From Chloroflexota bacterium (lineage in GTDB: Bacteria; Chloroflexota; Limnocylindria; QHBO01), in NCBI GenBank assembly GCA_024636135.1, contig JAGXHP010000130.1, positions 1 to 16,715 of the forward strand: 16,715 bases of DNA. Direction: 5' to 3'. Below the pieces are notes generated by a model, which was not told the origin of the DNA, searched no databases, and worked only from the letters and a program-made list of their open reading frames with translations. Both the position numbers and the translations under genes were made by a program. Of this stretch, positions 13,442-16,715 are shown piece after piece (positions within the stretch are counted from its first letter, which is position 1; each line of letters starts with the position of its first letter).

Positions 13442-14037
13442 CGCCTCCGACGTGGGCCCGCGACCTTGTCCGCATCGTGTGCGCCGCTGACGCGGTTGAC
13501 GAGCCGCGCCTTGCGTGGCGCTCCCGGGCCGGGGAGCATTCGACCGGCGTCACGCGCCGCCAGGACGGGAGCATCGCGGTTCGAGCCGGGACCGACATCA
13601 CTGATCAACGGCTCACCCTGCTCCACGAGTTGGCCCATTGGCTTGCCCCGGCACCGGCCAGGAGCCGTCGCCGTCGCACGCAGCACCACGGCCGCGAGTT
13701 CTACGCCGTGGCCTTCGGGCTGTATCGACGCCACGGGATCGCCGACGCCGATGCCCTGCGGCTGGAGTCAGCGCGCTACCGGAGCGCGCTCGGCCACGCG
13801 CACGAGCTCGGGATCGCCGGCGCTCGGGACGCCCTCGAGGCGCATCGGGCGGTCCTGCGTGCTCGACCCCGGCGGCGGTGGCGCGTCCTCGTCGACGAGC
13901 ACCGCATTCGCCTTGAACGCGATGGCCGGTGGACGGTCTGCGCGACCTGCGGTCAGAAGGTGGTCGGCATCACCCTTGCGCGCATTCGCCGGGCGCGCCG
14001 ACCGGTGAGCCACACGCTCATGACGTCGGCCTCCTGA
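13438..14037 (+). CDS. Putative zinc metallopeptidase with HExxH motif
   Basis: 199 residues. LTLLHELAHWLAP gives H63-E64-x-x-H67, the zinc-binding and catalytic motif, and QHHGREFYAVAFGLYRRHG (82-100) supplies a third ligand candidate (H83/H84 or E87). The HELAH...HG-x-E-F arrangement resembles SprT-like and related bacterial metallohydrolases (the actinobacterial TIGR04338 type), not thermolysins. A single CxxC (C168, C171 in TVCATCGQKV) near the C-terminus recalls a zinc-ribbon half; the second CxxC of SprT ribbons is missing. There is no signal peptide, so it is intracellular. It is coupled by ATGA to the small protein upstream. The stop is 7 bp from the stop of the convergent LLM gene. 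Subfamily assignment is tentative; the HExxH is clear. Confidence 0.82.
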   Translation: MTPPTWARDLVRIVCAADAVDEPRLAWRSRAGEHSTGVTRRQDGSIAVRAGTDITDQRLTLLHELAHWLAPAPARSRRRRTQHHGREFYAVAFGLYRRHGIADADALRLESARYRSALGHAHELGIAGARDALEAHRAVLRARPRRRWRVLVDEHRIRLERDGRWTVCATCGQKVVGITLARIRRARRPVSHTLMTSAS

Positions 14038-14052
14038 CGGTAGCTCAGGCCG
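14027..14052. terminator. Possible bidirectional hairpin between convergent stops
   Basis: CCTGA (14033-14037) pairs with TCAGG (14045-14049) across a 7-nt loop, and CGG (14027-14029) can pair with CCG (14050-14052) beyond a 3-nt bulge. The TGA of the metallopeptidase is in one arm and the stop of the LLM gene is in the other. No T-tract follows on either strand, so intrinsic termination would be weak. Confidence 0.3.
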
Positions 14053-14950
14053 GGGTCACCGCGCCGATTCGGTCACGGGCAACGGTGGCGGCCTCGGCCA
14101 GCCGTCGCACGGAGTCCGGTGTCGGAGGGAAGACGTGGGCGATGAGGTGTCCGGCGTTCACGCTCGTGTAGGCCGCAAGCGCATCGGCGACCTGGTCGGT
14201 CGTGCCGCGGATGGCGTGCTTCGGAGTATCCGCATCGGCGCCCTCGAACGCGACGAAGATGCCGACGGTGATCTCCAGGCTTGCCGGATCGCGTTCCGCG
14301 CGCTCGAGTGCCGCGCGAAGGTTGCGCAGGCGGACATGGAGCTCATCGGCCTGGTCGGGGTGGCCGAACCAGGCAGCGTTCCACTGGTCGGCATACTGCG
14401 CCACGAGGTCGAGCATGCGGGGCTTCTTGCCGGCGATGAGGATCGGCGGGCCGTCCGCACGGATGGGTCGTGGCAGCAGCTCGTTGTCGACGGCGCGATG
14501 GTAGCGGCCCTCGAACGTGACGCGTCCGTCGCGCAGGAGCGGAACGAGGACCTGGAGCGCCTCGTCGAAGCGCGAGACACGGTGGTCGAACGGGTAGCCA
14601 AAGGCGTCGAATTCCGGCTCGTGCCAGCCACAACCGACGCCCAGGATCAGCCGTCCGTCGCTGACCTCGTCGAGCTCGGCCGCCATCTTCGCTGTCAGCG
14701 CGGGGTTGCGGAACGGGAGCGCCAGCACGAGCGGGCCAATCTCGACCCGCGACGTGATGGCGGCCAGCGCGGAGAGCACGGTCCAGCACTCGTGGATCCC
14801 TTCGGTCTCACCGTCCGTGCGGTAGATGAGGTGATCAGCTCCCCAGATCGAGTCCAGGCCGTTCTCCTCGGCGGCGATCGCCATCTCGCGCAGCCCTGCA
14901 TATCCGTTGCTCTCGCCGTCCCCGAAGGGCAGCATCAATCCGATCTTCAT
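14045..14950 (-). CDS. LLM class F420-dependent oxidoreductase
   Basis: 301 residues, normal size for the family. It opens MKIGLMLPFGDGESNGYAGL and continues AEENGLDSIWGADHLIYR, the first strands of the luciferase-like TIM barrel. ALAAITSRVEIGPLVLALPF and RNPALTAKMAAELDEVSDGR, then LILGVGCGWHEPEFDAFGYP are the classic probable-F420-dependent signature. PPILIAGKKPRMLDLVAQYA, then DQWNAAW is the phosphate-binding end. These enzymes use reduced F420 (or FMN) for hydride transfer; the substrate cannot be told from sequence. It is divergent from the CoA-transferase across 50 bp, with a TAGCAT -10 (14963-14958) 7 nt before its ATG, so it is probably leaderless. Confidence 0.93.
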   Translation of the reverse strand: MKIGLMLPFGDGESNGYAGLREMAIAAEENGLDSIWGADHLIYRTDGETEGIHECWTVLSALAAITSRVEIGPLVLALPFRNPALTAKMAAELDEVSDGRLILGVGCGWHEPEFDAFGYPFDHRVSRFDEALQVLVPLLRDGRVTFEGRYHRAVDNELLPRPIRADGPPILIAGKKPRMLDLVAQYADQWNAAWFGHPDQADELHVRLRNLRAALERAERDPASLEITVGIFVAFEGADADTPKHAIRGTTDQVADALAAYTSVNAGHLIAHVFPPTPDSVRRLAEAATVARDRIGAVTPA

Positions 14951-14957
14951 GCGGTCA

Positions 14958-14963
14958 ATGCTA
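14958..14963 (-). promoter_or_regulatory. -10 element (TAGCAT) of the LLM oxidoreductase gene
   Basis: TAGCAT on the minus strand is followed by 7 nt and the ATG at 14950. No Shine-Dalgarno is present. It predicts a start at or one base before the initiation codon. Confidence 0.45.
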
Positions 14964-14988
14964 GCGGCGCGCGTGCCAGGCGCCGGGC

Positions 14989-14994
14989 TACCCT
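14989..14994 (+). promoter_or_regulatory. -10 element (TACCCT) giving a leaderless CoA-transferase mRNA
   Basis: TACCCT is followed by exactly 6 nt (CACCCC) and the ATG at 15001, the same geometry as before the HerA-like gene. It shares a 50-bp divergent spacer with the LLM promoter. Confidence 0.5.
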
Positions 14995-15000
14995 CACCCC

Positions 15001-16128
15001 ATGAGCCAGCTCCCCCTCGAGGGCATCCGCGTCATCGACGCCAGCCGCGTGCTGGCCGGACCGTTTGCCACGATGCTGTTGGCCGACCTCGGCGCCGACG
15101 TCATCAAGATCGAGCCGCCCGGCGGCGACGAGACGCGCACCTGGGGTCCGCCGTGGTGGGGGAATCCCGACGACCGCCGCAGCGCGTACTTCGCCTCGGT
15201 CAACCGGAACAAGCGCAGCGTGGTGCTCGACCTGCGGACCGCTCCGGGGCAGGCGGTGCTTCAGCAGCTCGTCGAGGGTGCCGAGCTACTCGTGCACAAC
15301 TACCGACCCGCCACGGCCGGACGGCTCGGCCTGAATCCCGAGGACCTCGCCCGCCGCCATCCGCGGCTCGTCGTCGCGACCGTCGGCGGCTTTCCGGGCG
15401 AGGATGCCGATCGCCCCGCATACGACCTGCTTGCCCAGGCTGTCAGCGGGCTGATGTCGGTGACGGGCGAGCCAGATGGTCGGCCGATGAAGGTCGGTGT
15501 CGCCGTACTCGACCTGATGGCGGGTCTCGAGTGCGCGGTCGGTGCGCTCGCTGCGCTTGTCGGGCGCGGGCGTGTCCAGCGCGTCGACGTGAACCTTGTC
15601 GAGACCGGCGTGACGTCGCTCATCAACGTGCTTGGCAACCACCTCGCCTCAGGCGCCGATGCCACGCGGCACGGCAACGCGCATCCGAACATCGCCCCGT
15701 ACGAGACGTTCGACGCACGGGACGGCCACGTGGTCATCGCGGTCGGCAATGACGCGCAGTTCGGCCGCCTGCTCGACGTGCTCGGGCTCGAGGAGAATCC
15801 GCGCTTCGCCACGAATCCGGAGCGCCTCGCTCATCGCTCCGAGCTGACGGCCTGGCTTGCAGACTCCGTCATCTCGTGGCGGCGCGACGAGCTCGTGGCG
15901 GCGCTGGCGGCCGTGGATGTGCCGGCCGGTCCCGTGAGTCGCGTGAGCGAGGCACTCAGCGCATTGGAGCGCGACGGTCCATGGATCCAGGAAGCGGCGG
16001 GGATCAAGATGCCGCCGACTCCGATCCACCTCGATGGTGCGCGTCTTCCGGCTCGTCGCGCTCCTCCGCTTCTCGGCGAGCACACCGCCGAGGTACTCCA
16101 GGCGCTCCGTTCAGTCTCCGATCAGTGA
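15001..16128 (+). CDS. Family III CoA-transferase (CaiB/BaiF/formyl-CoA transferase type)
   Basis: 375 residues spanning the whole interlocked-ring fold. Diagnostic segments are LEGIRVIDASRVLAGPFATM (6-25), LGADVIKIEPPGGDETRTWG (30-49), YFASVNRNKRSVVLDLR (63-79) and LLVHNYRPATAGRLGL (96-111). YDLLAQAVSGLMSVTGEPDG (141-160) is followed by PMKVGVAVLDLMAG, where D171 aligns with the catalytic Asp (D169 in formyl-CoA transferase). The end PPLLGEHTAEVLQAL is also typical. The family moves CoA between carboxylic acids through an aspartyl-CoA thioester. The acid substrate is not identifiable; racemases of the same superfamily are an alternative but usually lack the MSVTGEPDG context. It is monocistronic, leaderless and converges on the cupredoxin gene with a 22-bp gap. 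Confidence 0.95.
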   Translation: MSQLPLEGIRVIDASRVLAGPFATMLLADLGADVIKIEPPGGDETRTWGPPWWGNPDDRRSAYFASVNRNKRSVVLDLRTAPGQAVLQQLVEGAELLVHNYRPATAGRLGLNPEDLARRHPRLVVATVGGFPGEDADRPAYDLLAQAVSGLMSVTGEPDGRPMKVGVAVLDLMAGLECAVGALAALVGRGRVQRVDVNLVETGVTSLINVLGNHLASGADATRHGNAHPNIAPYETFDARDGHVVIAVGNDAQFGRLLDVLGLEENPRFATNPERLAHRSELTAWLADSVISWRRDELVAALAAVDVPAGPVSRVSEALSALERDGPWIQEAAGIKMPPTPIHLDGARLPARRAPPLLGEHTAEVLQALRSVSDQ

Positions 16129-16150
16129 ATCAGCCGGATCTGGAAACCGC

Positions 16151-16600
16151 TCAAGGCTCGACGTCGATGGTGGCGACCATGCCCTCCTCCCAGTGCCCGG
16201 GGAGATGGCAGCCGATGAGCAGGTCGTTCTCGCTGCTGAACATGTAGCTGAACTCTCCGCCGGAGCGCGCCGGCAGGTAGATGCCATAGCCGAAGTGCGT
16301 CACGGCGCTCTCTTCCGATGGTGTCGGGACGCCGGCGATGCGGCGATCGGCCTGCTCTTCGATGGTGCCGAGATAGAGCTCGTGGCCGATCGTGTCAGGG
16401 TTCGTGATCCTGAATCGCACGGATTCCCCGACGCGAACGGTGAAGTGATCCGGGACGAAGTGGTAGCCATCGATCGTGATGTCGATCACGCGTGGCTCAC
16501 CGGCCGATGGGGCGCTCGCGACTGCGGAGCATCCGGCAAGCGCGGCGACGATGCTGAAGCGCACGGCCCATGTCGCGACGGTGCGGATTGGGTGTCGCAT
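16151..16600 (-). CDS. Cupredoxin-domain lipoprotein
   Basis: 149 residues from ATG 16600-16598, chosen because GGAGG lies 9 nt upstream and because it gives a correct lipoprotein signal peptide: MRHPIRTVATWAVRFSIVAA then LAGC with the lipid-modified C24. The mature protein is a plastocyanin-like beta-barrel: VIDITIDGYHFVPDHFTVRV, GESVRFRITNPDTIGHELYL and IGCHLPGHWEEGMVATIDV. Type 1 copper ligands are present: H73, C131, H136 and M141. It is predicted to be membrane-anchored on the outer face and to carry electrons or bind copper. Residues ~79-112 are an extended loop region between ligand strands, longer than in plastocyanin and similar to the cupredoxins near heme-copper oxidases. No oxidase gene is in the window. 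An in-frame start at 16714 would remove the signal peptide and is rejected. Confidence 0.9.
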   Translation of the reverse strand: MRHPIRTVATWAVRFSIVAALAGCSAVASAPSAGEPRVIDITIDGYHFVPDHFTVRVGESVRFRITNPDTIGHELYLGTIEEQADRRIAGVPTPSEESAVTHFGYGIYLPARSGGEFSYMFSSENDLLIGCHLPGHWEEGMVATIDVEP

Positions 16601-16678
16601 GTCCCAGTGCCTCCAATGCTGAGAACACCGGTGTGCGCCCGGGATCCGCGGACCAGACAGTGCCGAAGCGCCCGACAT

Positions 16679-16695
16679 GGGGGCCGTTGGCCCCC
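16679..16695. other. GC hairpin near the window end
   Basis: GGGGGCC-GTT-GGCCCCC is a perfect 7-bp inverted repeat with a 3-base loop, about 80 bp upstream of the cupredoxin start. No T-tract follows on either strand. It could be the terminator of a gene beyond the window or a leader structure. The remaining upstream DNA (16601-16715) also has the palindrome ACACCGGTGT at 16625-16634 and no clear promoter. Confidence 0.25.
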
Positions 16696-16715
16696 CGATC
16701 ACCACCCGTCCCACG

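Noticed and set aside
1..16715. tRNA, rRNA, insertion sequence, integrase, or attachment site
   Set aside because: I saw no cloverleaf-like segments, transposase or integrase motifs, or long terminal inverted repeats. Codon style is uniform across the window.

Overview
The window is a compact, GC-rich bacterial chromosome segment. Its genes are packed with ATGA/GTGA overlaps. Several have a TANNNT -10 hexamer placed exactly or almost exactly 6 nt before the start codon, so their mRNAs are probably leaderless. Two luciferase-like (F420-type) oxidoreductases, a TetR-controlled MMPL transporter, a propeller-type S9 peptidase and a DUF853/HerA-like ATPase fit a Chloroflexota lineage of the Limnocylindria/Ellin6529 kind or an actinobacterium. 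This placement is inference from gene content and style; no rRNA or tRNA is present to settle it.

Layout. (1) 1-2698, minus strand: a four-gene, translationally coupled operon, read as SAM methyltransferase, geranylgeranyl-reductase-type flavoprotein, SRPBCC protein and a beta-ketoacyl-ACP synthase cut by the window edge. It looks like a lipid or polyketide tailoring pathway. (2) 2839-3849: divergent thioredoxin reductase trxB, then a 357-bp stretch with one or two doubtful small ORFs. (3) 4207-7954, plus: S9 prolyl-oligopeptidase family enzyme and a leaderless HerA/YjgR-type ATPase. (4) 7951-10136, minus: short LLM oxidoreductase, glycerophosphodiester phosphodiesterase and a TetR regulator. 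(5) 10241-12730, plus: an MMPL exporter divergent from tetR. The 104-bp gap between them holds two face-to-face promoters and two matching operators. (6) 12750-13147: a gene-free array of four 75-bp dyad-symmetric units in alternating orientation. (7) 13175-14037: a small unknown protein coupled by ATGA to an HExxH metallopeptidase, whose promoter abuts the array. (8) 14045-16600: an LLM oxidoreductase divergent from a family III CoA-transferase, then a convergent cupredoxin lipoprotein.

The most unusual element is the array at 12750-13147. Each unit has the same internal order of self-complementary blocks (CCGATNNATCGG, GGCGCC, GGCGCC, CCGATNNATCGG, GTGGCC). All four are exactly 75 bp, and they run plus, minus, plus, minus. 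The organisation resembles REP/BIME elements of enterobacteria but with different sequence. I know of no named family that matches, which I cannot check here. The regulatory circuit best supported by sequence is the tetR/MMPL divergon.
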